Positions 44,828-53,369 of a DNA stretch of 64,000 nt are shown piece by piece. A program made the translations under genes and the position numbers. The notes below the pieces were generated by a model. The model had not been told where the DNA came from and did not search any database. It worked only from the letters and a program-made list of their open reading frames with translations. The stretch is from Promicromonospora iranensis (GTDB lineage Bacteria > Actinomycetota > Actinomycetes > Actinomycetales > Cellulomonadaceae): assembly GCF_028994775.1 (NCBI RefSeq), contig NZ_JAJQMN010000005.1, forward strand, positions 372,001 through 436,000. Reading direction: 5' to 3'. Positions within the stretch are counted from its first letter, which is position 1; every line of letters starts with the position of its first letter.

Positions 44828-44857
44828 CCCGCGCCGGCAGATCAGGCCCGGCGCGGG
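44828..44857. terminator. hairpin terminator between convergent genes
   Basis: CCCGCGCCGG (44828-44837) pairs with 44848-44857 around a 10-base loop. The stop codon of the minus-strand alcohol dehydrogenase lies in the loop; the TOPRIM gene ends 25 bases before it, so it can stop both transcripts. Confidence 0.72.
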
Positions 44858-45888
44858 TCCAGCACCACCATCCCCGCACGCGGCGCCGTGTCCATGGTCG
44901 GCACGAGCGCTGCCGCTTCCGCCATGCCGACCACGCGGTCGAGCAGGTCCTGGGGGCGCAGCACGCCGGAGGCGACGAGCTCCAGCATCTCGGGGTAGTC
45001 GGCGGCCGCCATGCCGTGGCTGCCGAGCACGTCGATCTCCCAGGCGATCACCCGGCCCATCGGCACGCGGGGACCGCCGTCGACGGGCGCGAACAGGCCT
45101 ACCTGGACGTGGCGTCCCTGGCGGCGCAGGCTGCCGATCGCGTCGGCGCACGTCTGCTCGCTCCCGACGGCGTCCACCGCGACGTGCGCACCGCCGTCGG
45201 TCAGCTGCTGGACCATGGCGGGCACGTCGAGGCCGTCGGCGAGCACGGTGCGCTCGGCGCCGGCGCGGCGGGCCGCGTCCAGGGCGGCGGCCGACCGGTC
45301 GATCGCGACGACGCGTGCCCCGCGAGCCACGGCGATCATGACCGCGCTGAGACCGACGCCGCCCGCGCCGACCACCACCACCCACTCCCCTGCCCGAACC
45401 TGCGCCCGGCCGGCCACCGCGCGGTAGGCGGTGGCGAACCGGCAGCCGAGGCTCGCCGCGGTCTCGAAGGAGACGCCGTCCGGGACGGCGACCAGGTTGG
45501 CGTCGGCCGAGTACAGCGTGACCAGCTCGGCGTACGAGCCCCGGTGCGTGAAGCCGGGCTGGGTCTGGTCGGGGCAGACCTGCGCCTGCCCGGCGAGGCA
45601 CCACTCGCAGGTGCCGCAGCCGCTGACGAACGGAACGGTCACCCGGTCACCCACCTGCCACTTCGTGACGCCGGCGCCGACCTCGGCGATGGTGCCCGCG
45701 AGCTCGTGGCCGGGGACGTGCGGCAGGGTGGTGATGTCGTCGTCGTGCCCGGCCCAGGCGTGCCAGTCGCTCAGGCACAGACCGGTCGCGTGCACCCGCA
45801 CGACCACACCGCCGTCAGGAGCGCTCGGGTCAGCCACCTCCCGGACGTCGAGAGGCCCCTGGAACTGGTCGAAGACGATGGCACGCAC
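44842..45888 (-). CDS. zinc-dependent alcohol dehydrogenase
   Basis: A 348-residue medium-chain dehydrogenase. Catalytic zinc ligands are Cys in GLCLSD and His-Glu in PGHE; structural zinc is held by CGTCEWCLAGQAQVC. NAD binding is by GAGGVGLSAVMIAVARGARVVAIDRS. Family members oxidise primary or secondary alcohols; this type resembles alcohol/polyol dehydrogenases acting on short alcohols. GTG 45888. It runs 25 bases after the monooxygenase gene on the same strand and may be part of the same degradation pathway (inference). Confidence 0.9.
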   Translation of the reverse strand: MRAIVFDQFQGPLDVREVADPSAPDGGVVVRVHATGLCLSDWHAWAGHDDDITTLPHVPGHELAGTIAEVGAGVTKWQVGDRVTVPFVSGCGTCEWCLAGQAQVCPDQTQPGFTHRGSYAELVTLYSADANLVAVPDGVSFETAASLGCRFATAYRAVAGRAQVRAGEWVVVVGAGGVGLSAVMIAVARGARVVAIDRSAAALDAARRAGAERTVLADGLDVPAMVQQLTDGGAHVAVDAVGSEQTCADAIGSLRRQGRHVQVGLFAPVDGGPRVPMGRVIAWEIDVLGSHGMAAADYPEMLELVASGVLRPQDLLDRVVGMAEAAALVPTMDTAPRAGMVVLDPRRA

Positions 45889-45913
45889 GAGCGGATTGAA
45901 TCACGGCGGCCTG

Positions 45914-47002
45914 TCAGCGCGCCGCACGCAGCAGGAGGTCGCGCGCCCCTGTCAGACGCCGCGCGTGCGCGATCCGCCCCACGTTCCGGGCGAGCGTCTG
46001 GAGGCGCTGGGTGGGGCGGCGGCGCAGGTGGTCGTAGCGGACAAGCCCTTCGGCGACCCGACCGGGTGCCAGGCAGCGGGCCAGCGTGACGGCGTCGACC
46101 AGCGCCTCGCATGCGCCGCGGCCGAGGTCCGGTGTCATGCCGTGTGCGGCGTCACCGACCAGGACGGCGTTACGGTCTCCCCCGGTCACGACGTAGCGGG
46201 GCAGGTGCGGGTGGACGTCGTACATGTCGTGGCGCATGACGTCGTCCTCGGTGATCGCCTCCAGTACCCGCCCGATCGGGTCGTGCCAGCCGGCGAACAG
46301 CTCACGCAGCATCGCCACCTCTCCCCCGGCGGAACGCTGCCCGGGTGGTGCGTCGAGCGACGCGTACCAGTTGGTGGTGCCGTCGAGGTAGGGCGTGACG
46401 CCGAAGCGGCGGCCCGGCCCCCAGGTCTCTGTCGCCTCGTGCGTGGTGACCGCCACCCGCCCGCGCAGGCCGCTCTGGCCTGTATGACGGGCGCGGTACC
46501 GCTCCCCGAGCAGCGCCGTGCGGTACGCACTGAAGACGCCGTCCGCCACGACGACGACGTCGGCCCGCGCTGAGCCCGCCAGGCCCTCCAGAGCGCTCAG
46601 GCTGTCGAGCCCCTCTCCCGTCGGATGGACCTGGGAGCCGTACCGGACGGCGCCGGCGGGCAGGGCTGCCGCGAGCACCCCGGCGAGGTCGCGGCGGGCG
46701 ATCAGGTGCACCCGGTCGCCGGGGCGGCGCGTGACCCGTTCGGTGCTGAGGGCGGCGAGCACCACGCCGTCGGGCCGCCGGATGCTGCCGGCCGTCTGGG
46801 GTGTGGCGACCGCACGCAGCGCGTCCCCCACGCCGAGCTCGTCCAGGGCCGCGAGCGCCGTCGGCCAGATGCCGAGGGCTGCTCCGCTGGTCTCGGGGTG
46901 GGCGGCGCGTTCGTGGACGGTGACGTGCCAGCCGGCGCGGGTGAGGCCGATCGCGGTGGCGGTGCCTGCGATCCCGGCTCCGATGATGGTGGCGTGGGGC
47001 AT
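45914..47002 (-). CDS. FAD-dependent aromatic-ring monooxygenase
   Basis: A 362-residue flavoprotein hydroxylase of the UbiH/PHBH type. Motifs: IIGAGIAGTATAIGL (FAD-ADP binding), DVVVVADGVFSAYR (the DG motif), and LVGDAAHGMTPDLGRGACEALVDAV (GD motif). It uses NAD(P)H and O2 to hydroxylate a substrate, commonly an aromatic or antibiotic. It is divergent from a TetR regulator with two palindromes between, so it is probably repressed by it. ATG 47002; the longer frame upstream runs antisense through the regulator and is rejected. Confidence 0.88.
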   Translation of the reverse strand: MPHATIIGAGIAGTATAIGLTRAGWHVTVHERAAHPETSGAALGIWPTALAALDELGVGDALRAVATPQTAGSIRRPDGVVLAALSTERVTRRPGDRVHLIARRDLAGVLAAALPAGAVRYGSQVHPTGEGLDSLSALEGLAGSARADVVVVADGVFSAYRTALLGERYRARHTGQSGLRGRVAVTTHEATETWGPGRRFGVTPYLDGTTNWYASLDAPPGQRSAGGEVAMLRELFAGWHDPIGRVLEAITEDDVMRHDMYDVHPHLPRYVVTGGDRNAVLVGDAAHGMTPDLGRGACEALVDAVTLARCLAPGRVAEGLVRYDHLRRRPTQRLQTLARNVGRIAHARRLTGARDLLLRAAR

Positions 47003-47014
47003 GCCGGCGACGGT

Positions 47015-47049
47015 ACTACAGATGTAGTGCAGTTGACTACAGCCGTAGT
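47015..47049. promoter_or_regulatory. two 14-bp palindromes, likely TetR operators
   Basis: ACTACA-GA-TGTAGT at 47015-47028 (perfect 6-bp arms) and ACTAC-AGCC-GTAGT at 47036-47049 (5-bp arms) have centres 21 bases apart, two helical turns, in the 49-base gap between the divergent monooxygenase and TetR genes. The spacing is what paired TetR dimers on one face would need. Confidence 0.75.
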
Positions 47050-47051
47050 GT

Positions 47052-47675
47052 GTGAAGGTGCCCGCCAGTCCTCTGCCTACCGGCCGTCCGCCGACGAGCC
47101 CTGCGCCCACCCGTTCGCAGACCTTGCTCGACGCCGCGATCCGTGTGGTCGGGACCGAGGGCATGCGTGCCCTCACCCACCGTGCGGTCGATGCCGCGGC
47201 CGGGTTGCCCACCGGTTCGGCATCCAACCTGTTCCGTACCCGGGAGGCACTGCTGCGGGCCATGGTGGTACGCATGATCGACACCGAGGTCGAGGGCTGG
47301 AACCGTCTGGCTGGTGCGGCGGCCCCGACCACGCCGGACGCGCTGGCCGCGACGCTCGGGACCATGGTGGAGACCCTCACGGGTTCGTTGCGCACGCTGA
47401 CGGTCGCGCGGTATTCGCTGTTCATGGAGGCGGCGCGTGACGAGTCGCTGCAGGCCGAGATGGGACGCGGCGCGCAGCGCGTAGCCGCCATCGGGCGCGA
47501 ATGGCTGACGGCGGCCGGCTCCAGCGACCCGGACGCACATACGGCACTGGTCATGGCACACCTGGACGGTCTCGTGGTGCACCGGCTTGCCTTCCCTGGC
47601 ACCCCGCCGGGGTCGGACGCCGCCGCGGCCGGCCTCACGACGCTCCTGCGCGCCCTCATCCCGAAGACCAGGTGA
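47052..47675 (+). CDS. TetR-family transcriptional regulator
   Basis: A 207-residue repressor with an N-terminal helix-turn-helix (LLDAAIRVVGTEGMRALTHRAVDAAAGLPTGSASNLF, about 23-60) and a helical ligand-binding domain to the end. It fits TetR proteins that control an adjacent enzyme and respond to its substrate. GTG 47052 is only three bases after the second palindrome, and GTG 47058 is also possible. Probably represses itself and the divergent monooxygenase. Confidence 0.87.
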   Translation: MKVPASPLPTGRPPTSPAPTRSQTLLDAAIRVVGTEGMRALTHRAVDAAAGLPTGSASNLFRTREALLRAMVVRMIDTEVEGWNRLAGAAAPTTPDALAATLGTMVETLTGSLRTLTVARYSLFMEAARDESLQAEMGRGAQRVAAIGREWLTAAGSSDPDAHTALVMAHLDGLVVHRLAFPGTPPGSDAAAAGLTTLLRALIPKTR

Positions 47676-47796
47676 CCAGGCCGGCTGAGAGCGCCGGTGA
47701 TGACGACGACCTGTCGAGAGGTGCGGGTCGCGCCGCAGGTCAGGCCCATATTCCGGCATATCGGGAGTGTCAGTGGTCCCGCCTAGGGTGACGGTC

Positions 47797-48828
47797 ATGG
47801 TCGCTCCCCCGCGCCTCGAGCGCATCACCGTCGCCGAAGCCACCCGTCGCTACCTCGCGGCGGTCGAGGTCGAGACGATCCGTGGTGTCCTGTCGCCCGC
47901 CACGGCACGCAGCTACACGCGCGACGTCACCGAGTTCGGTCGTCTGACAGGCCGCGAGCGCATCCTGGACGACGTCACGGGGTCCGACGTCGACACGGTC
48001 CTGGTGCGGTACCAGTCCGCGCCGGACGCGCGGTACACGGACCCGGACCGTAAACCCGGTCCCGGGCGCAGCACCGCGACGGTCAACCGGTTCCGGCAGT
48101 CCGTGACCCGGTTCTTCGCGTACGCCGCTCGGGAGTGCTGGGTGCAGGCCGACCCGATGCAGTGGGCCGCCCCGCCGGCCAAGGTGCGCGGCACCCTGCG
48201 CACGGCCCGCACGGCGCTGTCGGCGGGTGCGGCGCGCAGCCTGCTGACGACCCCGCCGTCGGACACGCCGGCGCGTACCGACCAGGACCTCGCCCTGCGT
48301 GACCGCCTGGTGGTCGCGCTCCTGCTGGTCCTCGGCCCGCGTGTCTCGGAGCTCGCCCGCACGGACGTGGACGACGTCGCCCGGGAGCCCGAGCGGACCA
48401 CCTGGCGTATCCGGGGCAAGGGTGGCAACACGCGCACGGTGACGCTCTCCCCGCCCCTGGCCCGGGCCCTGGACGACTACCTCACCCACCTGCGCCCCAC
48501 CCTGGCCGCCAAGCGCCCCCAGGACGCCGATGCCCAGCGTGCTCTCCTGCTGTCCTGGCGGGGGCGCCGTATCGACACCCAGGCGATCCGGGCGCTGCTG
48601 TCCCGGGCCGTGCGCCGTATGCCGGCTCCCTACCAGCGTGAGGCCACCCCGCACGCGCTGCGGCACACCACGGCGACCCTGCTCGTGGCGGACGGCTGGG
48701 ACGTCAAGGTCGTCGCCGAGCTCCTCGGGCACGCCTCGATCGCCACCACCGGTGTCTACCTCGACCGGATCGAGGGCGAGCTCGCCGCGGCCATCCGGTC
48801 CCACCCCCTGGCGGCCGCGATCGAATGA
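47797..48828 (+). CDS. tyrosine recombinase, XerC/XerD-like
   Basis: A 343-residue recombinase: core-binding SAM-like domain (about 15-125) and catalytic domain with Arg (GPRVSELA), Lys (RGKGGNTR), HALRHT, GHAS and the nucleophile Tyr in TTGVYLDR. All catalytic residues are present, so it should be active. There is no Arg-binding arm domain, as in XerC/XerD, but sequence and context do not show which, and an integrase is possible. TAGGGT at 47784-47789 ends eight bases before the ATG, suggesting a leaderless transcript. Confidence 0.85.
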   Translation: MVAPPRLERITVAEATRRYLAAVEVETIRGVLSPATARSYTRDVTEFGRLTGRERILDDVTGSDVDTVLVRYQSAPDARYTDPDRKPGPGRSTATVNRFRQSVTRFFAYAARECWVQADPMQWAAPPAKVRGTLRTARTALSAGAARSLLTTPPSDTPARTDQDLALRDRLVVALLLVLGPRVSELARTDVDDVAREPERTTWRIRGKGGNTRTVTLSPPLARALDDYLTHLRPTLAAKRPQDADAQRALLLSWRGRRIDTQAIRALLSRAVRRMPAPYQREATPHALRHTTATLLVADGWDVKVVAELLGHASIATTGVYLDRIEGELAAAIRSHPLAAAIE

Positions 48829-48851
48829 CAACGACCACCCCTGGGGCGCGC

Positions 48852-49661
48852 TCAACGAGGTGTGGGCCCGTCCCTCGTCGCCGGACCCGACGACGAGTCC
48901 CGCGCCGGGCACGCCGCCAGCGTCACCGTGACCGTGGTTCCGGCACCGTTCGTGCTGTCGACACGCAGCGTGCCCCCGTGTGCGTCCGTGATGGCCCGCA
49001 CGACGGGCAGCCCAACCCCGATCCCGAGCGCCCCACCGGCGGCCCCCTCCGCGCCGCGCGACCGGTAGAGCCGCACGCCGAGCCTGTCGAGCTCCTCCGG
49101 CGCCAGGCCCGCCCCCGTGTCTGCGACCTCGATCACCACCTCCTGCGACACCACCTCCTGCGACACAGCCGGTGTCGCATCCGGCGTCACAGCCGGCGTC
49201 ACCCGCACCGTCACCTCGCCGCCGCGCTGCGTACGCTTGAGCGCGCCGTCCAGCAGGCTCGTGACCAGCTGTGCCAGCAGCTCCCGGTCTCCTGACACGT
49301 GGGCGGGGCCGGGAGCCGTCACCGTGAGGGACACCCCGGCGCCCCGGGCCGCCGGGCCGAGCTCGTCGCCGCAGGTGCGCGCGACGCCGGCCAGGTCCAC
49401 GTCGCGCTGGGCGACGCTGAACCCTCCGGCCGAGAGCTGCGCGCTGACCAGGACCTCGTCGATCAGGCGCAGCAGGCGGCGCCCGTTGCGCTCGACGACA
49501 GCCACGTAGCGGCGTTGCTCGTCGGTCAGTGTCTCCTCCGCGCCCAGGAGCTGGGCGTACCCGAGCACCGAGGTCAGGGGCGACCGCAGCTCGTGCCCGA
49601 CGACACCGGCCAGGTCGTCCTGCGTGTGCGCGGACCGAGAAGTGGCGACGTCGTCTGTCAT
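48852..49661 (-). CDS. soluble sensor histidine kinase
   Basis: A 269-residue kinase without membrane helices or an obvious sensor domain. HisKA with phospho-acceptor His23 in GHELRSPLTSVLGY lies at the N-terminus; HATPase motifs include DRELLAQLVTSLLDGALK (N box, degenerate) and VADTGAGLAPEE (D/F box) and GIGVGLPVV (G box). Two identical QEVVSQEVV-type repeats sit in a loop of the ATPase domain. It must be driven by a partner protein, likely the divergent response regulator or the hybrid kinase next door. Confidence 0.82.
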   Translation of the reverse strand: MTDDVATSRSAHTQDDLAGVVGHELRSPLTSVLGYAQLLGAEETLTDEQRRYVAVVERNGRRLLRLIDEVLVSAQLSAGGFSVAQRDVDLAGVARTCGDELGPAARGAGVSLTVTAPGPAHVSGDRELLAQLVTSLLDGALKRTQRGGEVTVRVTPAVTPDATPAVSQEVVSQEVVIEVADTGAGLAPEELDRLGVRLYRSRGAEGAAGGALGIGVGLPVVRAITDAHGGTLRVDSTNGAGTTVTVTLAACPARDSSSGPATRDGPTPR

Positions 49662-49866
49662 CGGTCCCCTTCGTGCTCACGGGACGGCCTCGCCCCCGGT
49701 CGTCCCGCTACCTCGACGGTATGCACGAATGCCGCCCGCCGCCCGTCGTCGGGCAGCGACACTCCCGGCCGTGGCACCATGAACGGGCGGCAGCCCTCGT
49801 GCCGCGCGGCGGACGACCTGACGCCGGGCAGGGGCCCGCACCGACGGCGAGGAGGTAGGTCAGCGC

Positions 49867-49911
49867 ATGCTGAAGCTACTGGACACGGCACGACCGGGAA
49901 CGGCCCGATGA
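49867..49911 (+). CDS. 14-codon leader ORF coupled to the response regulator
   Basis: An ATG at 49867 opens MLKLLDTARPGTAR, ending at TGA 49909-49911, which overlaps the ATG of the next gene (ATGA). GAGGAGG at 49849-49855 and AGGT at 49857-49860 give ribosome binding sites, stronger than anything before the response regulator itself. Translation of the regulator is therefore probably coupled to this peptide. No anti-terminator pairing is obvious, so an attenuation role is only a possibility. Confidence 0.5.
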   Translation: MLKLLDTARPGTAR

Positions 49912-50285
49912 GCCGCCGCCTGCTCGTGGTGGACGACGAGGAGGCGATCCGGGACGTCATCCGCATCGGCCTGGAGGCGGTCACCTCGTGGACGGTGGAC
50001 GTCGCCCCCAGCGGCGACCAGGCGATCACCCTGTGCCGCGCGGACCCCCCGGACGCTGTCCTCCTGGACGTCATGATGCCCGCGATGGACGGACCGACCA
50101 CGTTCGCCAGGCTCCAGGACGACCCGCGCACCCGCGGCATCCCCGTGATCCTGCTGACCGCCAAGGTGCAGCCCGCGGAACGCCGCCGGTACGAGGATCT
50201 CACGGTCGCCGGCGTGCTCGCCAAGCCGTTCGACCCCCTCGCCCTTCCCGACGAGATCGCCGACCTCCTCGGCTGGCACCGGTAG
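49908..50285 (+). CDS. single-domain response regulator (CheY-like)
   Basis: A 125-residue receiver-only protein: LLVVDDEEAIRD, phospho-acceptor Asp in AVLLDVMMPAMDG, VILLTAK and VLAKPFDP. No output domain, so it acts as a phosphate relay or allosteric partner. It is preceded by a coupled 14-codon ORF, is divergent from a soluble histidine kinase, and a terminator separates it from the hybrid kinase. It may pass phosphate between these proteins (inference). Confidence 0.9.
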   Translation: MSRRLLVVDDEEAIRDVIRIGLEAVTSWTVDVAPSGDQAITLCRADPPDAVLLDVMMPAMDGPTTFARLQDDPRTRGIPVILLTAKVQPAERRRYEDLTVAGVLAKPFDPLALPDEIADLLGWHR

Positions 50286-50308
50286 CCCGCGCCCGATCCG
50301 CCCCGGCC

Positions 50309-50386
50309 GGCTCGTCCAACCGGCTCGTCCAACCGGCTCGTCCAACCAGCTCGTCCAACCAGCTCGTCCAACCAGCTCGTCCAACC
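50309..50386. repeat. six 13-bp tandem repeats
   Basis: GGCTCGTCCAACC occurs three times from 50309 and AGCTCGTCCAACC three times to 50386, without interruption, just after the response regulator stop. It is too short and without spacers to be a CRISPR array; likely slippage expansion. Confidence 0.88.
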
Positions 50387-50392
50387 AGCCCT

Positions 50393-50431
50393 GCCTCGCT
50401 GATCGACCCCGTCCGCCCCGATCAGCGAGGC
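50393..50431 (+). terminator. 13-bp perfect-stem terminator
   Basis: GCCTCGCTGATCG (50393-50405) pairs exactly with 50419-50431 across a 13-base loop, after the 13-bp repeat array and 28 bases before the hybrid kinase start. Confidence 0.8.
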
Positions 50432-50458
50432 CGACGACAGTGCCATACCTTGAGGGAC

Positions 50459-53362
50459 ATGGGGTCGCAGAGCGCTGCCGAGCGGTCGGGGGACGGCTTC
50501 GTACGCTGGTCCTGGACCGCCGCCGTCGCCGTCCTCGCACTCGCCCTGATCCTCGCCGGCCCCTTCGACCAGGCCACTCGCGAGACGATCTCGATGACCG
50601 CGATCGCCATAGCGGGTGTCGTCGCGGCAGTGAGCTGCGGATGGCGCGCGTCCCGATCGACAGGCCGCCGCCGCCGGGCATGGGGAATCCTCAGCCTCGG
50701 TGGGGTCGTCGGGCTGACCGGCAACGTATACGCAGGACTCGTCGGCGACCCGGAGACGGGAGACGCCGCCTACATCGCCGCCCTCCTGCTCGGCGTCGTC
50801 GGCCTCTCGCTCTTCCCGGCGGTCCGCCCGCGCGGCCAGGAGCTCGTGCGCATGCTGCTGGACAGCGTCGTGGTCGGCGGCTCCGTCCTGTACATCGCGG
50901 TGTTCGCCGTCTTCCTGGACGCGGACACCGCGGAATCGCAGGTGGCACCCACCGCCTACGCTCTGCCGCTCGTCGACGCCCTGCTCGCCACCCTCGCGGT
51001 CCTCGTCATGACCCGCTCGAACGCCGCCGAGCGCGTACCGCTCGTGCTCGTCGGCGGCGGATTCGTCCTGTACGCCGTGTCCGACGTGGCCTTCGCGCTC
51101 CTGTCCGCGTCCGACGGCTTCACGTTCGGCAGCCCCCTCGACGCGGGCTGGGTCGGCGGCTACGTCGCCATCGCGCTCGCGGCTCGCCACCCCGCCGCAT
51201 CCGGCGGACCCACCCACACACCGTCCAGAGGCGTCGCCCCGTCCAGAGGCGGGACACCGGTGCTCCGCACGGTCGTGACCTTCTGCCTCTTCCTGGCAGC
51301 GGCCCTGGTCCGCGTCGTCCAGACGGGCCAGGGGCTGCCCTGGGTGGCGAACGCACTCTGGGTCGCCGTGCTCGTCGCCGTCGTCTCCCGTCAGATCCTC
51401 GTCGTCGTGGACAACGAGTCCCTGCGCCACGGTCTCGAACAACGCGTCCTCGAACGCACCGGCCAGCTGCGCTCCCTGGCGAGCGAACGCGAACGGACCC
51501 TGGAGTCCGTGGCCGACGGCATCTACGGGGTGGACGCCCGGGGCCGGGTGACCTTCGTCAACGCGGCCGCGGCACACACGCTCCGCGCTTCCGCGGCCGA
51601 CCTGGTGGGACGCGAGGCCCACGCCACGTTCCACGCCCCCGCCGGGGACGGCACCCCGCACCCGGTCGAGAACTGCTACGTCACCGAGGCGATCCGCGAC
51701 GGCATCACGGCCACCGCCGAACAGGACGTCTACCGGTGCCTCGACGGCACCGACGTCCCCGTCGAGGTCACCGCCAGCCCTCTGCGCGACGACGGCAGGA
51801 TCCGCGGCGCTGTCGTCGCGTTCCGCGACGTCACCGAACGGCGCGAGATGGAACGCATCAAGGACGAGTTCGTGTCCGTGGTCAGCCACGAGCTGCGCAC
51901 ACCCCTGACGGCGATCCGCGGCGCGCTCGGCCTCCTCGAGAGCAGAGTCCTCGACAGTCGCCCCGAGCAGGCGGCCCGCATGGTCCGCATCGCGCTCACC
52001 AGCAGCGAAAGGCTCGGTCGGCTCGTCGACGACATCCTCGACACCGAGCGACTCAGCGCCAGCACCACCCGGTTCGACCTCGAGGAGCACCGCGTCGACG
52101 ACCTGGTGGCCGCAGCCGTCGAACAGGTCTCCGTCCAGGCGAACAAGGCCGGGGTCGACCTCCGACCGGTCGCCACCCCCGAGGTCGTCCGGGCGGACGG
52201 CGAACGCATCGTGCAGACCCTGACGAACCTCCTGGGCAACGCCGTACGGTTCTCCCCACGCGGCAGCTCCGTCCACGTGACGGCACGGCCTGCCGGCGAG
52301 TCCGTCGAGCTGCGCGTCGATGACGAGGGCCGTGGTATCCCAGCCGACAAGCTCGAAGCCGTCTTCCGCCGCTTCGAGCAGGTCGACGCCTCCGACACAC
52401 GCGAAAAGGGCGGCAGCGGGCTCGGCCTGGCCATCGCACGCAGCATCGTCGAGCGACACGGCGGCCGCCTCTGGGCGATCAGCGAGGGCGAGAACCAGGG
52501 ATCAAGCTTCCGCTTCACGCTCCGCCGCGTCCCCCCACGCCCCGCCGGCACCACGAACCACGCACACGAGGACACCATCACCGCGACACGGGTGGTCATC
52601 GTGGACGACGACCCCGACGTCGTCGACGTGTTCCGCACCGTGCTGGAGGAACGAGGCTACGACGCCATCGGCGTCACCGACGGCCAGGCGGCGCTCGCGG
52701 TCATCCAGGAGGAGCCGCCCGACGCGATCATGCTCGACCTCGCGATGCCTGGCACGAGCGGGGCGGAGGTACTGAGCCGGCTGCGGCAGTCCGCCGCGAC
52801 CTCCGAGATCCCGGTGGTGGTGGTGTCCGTGACGCCACCGGGCGATGCCGTGGGGACCGCGGCGCTGGCCGACGCCTGGCTCGTCAAGCCGGTGGACCCC
52901 GCACGTCTGGTCGAGACCGTGCAGGACGTCGTCCGACGGCGACCGCACCACGACCGGGTCCTGGTCGTCGAGGACGACGACGACCTGCGCACGGTGGCGT
53001 CGGCCGTCCTGGAGCGCGCAGGGCTGGCGGTCACGCAGGCGCGCTCGGTGGCCGAGGCGCGCGAAGCGCTGGCCGGGGGCGCGGCGCCCGACCTCGTCGT
53101 GCTGGACCTCACGCTCCCCGGCGGCAGCGGACAGGAGCTGGTGGCCGACCTGCGTCGCGACGGCCGCCTGCGCCAGGTCCCGCTCGTCGTCTTCACGGGT
53201 GCCGAGATCAGCGCCCGGGAGCGCACGGACCTTCGCCTGGGCCGCACCGTCTACCTGACCAAGGGTCGCACCGTGCCGGACGGCGTCCTGGGCTCCGTGC
53301 TCGACCTCCTGGACGCCGTCGCCGGCCGCGCCGGCGACCCACCGGACAGCTCCGACCAGTGA
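50459..53362 (+). CDS. membrane hybrid histidine kinase with two receiver domains
   Basis: A 967-residue protein. About eight membrane helices (15-330) form the sensor; a PAS domain follows (about 345-465, VADGIYGVDARGRVTFVNA); HisKA with VVSHELRTPLTAIRG; HATPase with N box TLTNLLGNAVRFSPRG, VDDEGRGIP and GGSGLGLAIARSIVERHGG; then two receivers, each complete (IMLDLAMPGTSG and VVLDLTLPGGSG as phosphorylation sites, with VKP and LTK lysines). The double receiver suggests a phosphorelay with branch points. It begins an operon continuing into arginine decarboxylase. ATG 50459 has TTGAGGGAC before it. Confidence 0.9.
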   Translation: MGSQSAAERSGDGFVRWSWTAAVAVLALALILAGPFDQATRETISMTAIAIAGVVAAVSCGWRASRSTGRRRRAWGILSLGGVVGLTGNVYAGLVGDPETGDAAYIAALLLGVVGLSLFPAVRPRGQELVRMLLDSVVVGGSVLYIAVFAVFLDADTAESQVAPTAYALPLVDALLATLAVLVMTRSNAAERVPLVLVGGGFVLYAVSDVAFALLSASDGFTFGSPLDAGWVGGYVAIALAARHPAASGGPTHTPSRGVAPSRGGTPVLRTVVTFCLFLAAALVRVVQTGQGLPWVANALWVAVLVAVVSRQILVVVDNESLRHGLEQRVLERTGQLRSLASERERTLESVADGIYGVDARGRVTFVNAAAAHTLRASAADLVGREAHATFHAPAGDGTPHPVENCYVTEAIRDGITATAEQDVYRCLDGTDVPVEVTASPLRDDGRIRGAVVAFRDVTERREMERIKDEFVSVVSHELRTPLTAIRGALGLLESRVLDSRPEQAARMVRIALTSSERLGRLVDDILDTERLSASTTRFDLEEHRVDDLVAAAVEQVSVQANKAGVDLRPVATPEVVRADGERIVQTLTNLLGNAVRFSPRGSSVHVTARPAGESVELRVDDEGRGIPADKLEAVFRRFEQVDASDTREKGGSGLGLAIARSIVERHGGRLWAISEGENQGSSFRFTLRRVPPRPAGTTNHAHEDTITATRVVIVDDDPDVVDVFRTVLEERGYDAIGVTDGQAALAVIQEEPPDAIMLDLAMPGTSGAEVLSRLRQSAATSEIPVVVVSVTPPGDAVGTAALADAWLVKPVDPARLVETVQDVVRRRPHHDRVLVVEDDDDLRTVASAVLERAGLAVTQARSVAEAREALAGGAAPDLVVLDLTLPGGSGQELVADLRRDGRLRQVPLVVFTGAEISARERTDLRLGRTVYLTKGRTVPDGVLGSVLDLLDAVAGRAGDPPDSSDQ

Positions 53363-53369
53363 GGACCTC

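Noticed and set aside
50309-50386. CRISPR array
   Set aside because: The repeat unit is 13 bp with no spacers between copies; no cas genes in the window.
49658-52459. Very long open frame on the minus strand opposite the hybrid kinase
   Set aside because: It is antisense to a protein with every kinase and receiver motif in place; its translation is Gly/Asp/Arg noise without domains. Long shadow frames are expected at this GC.
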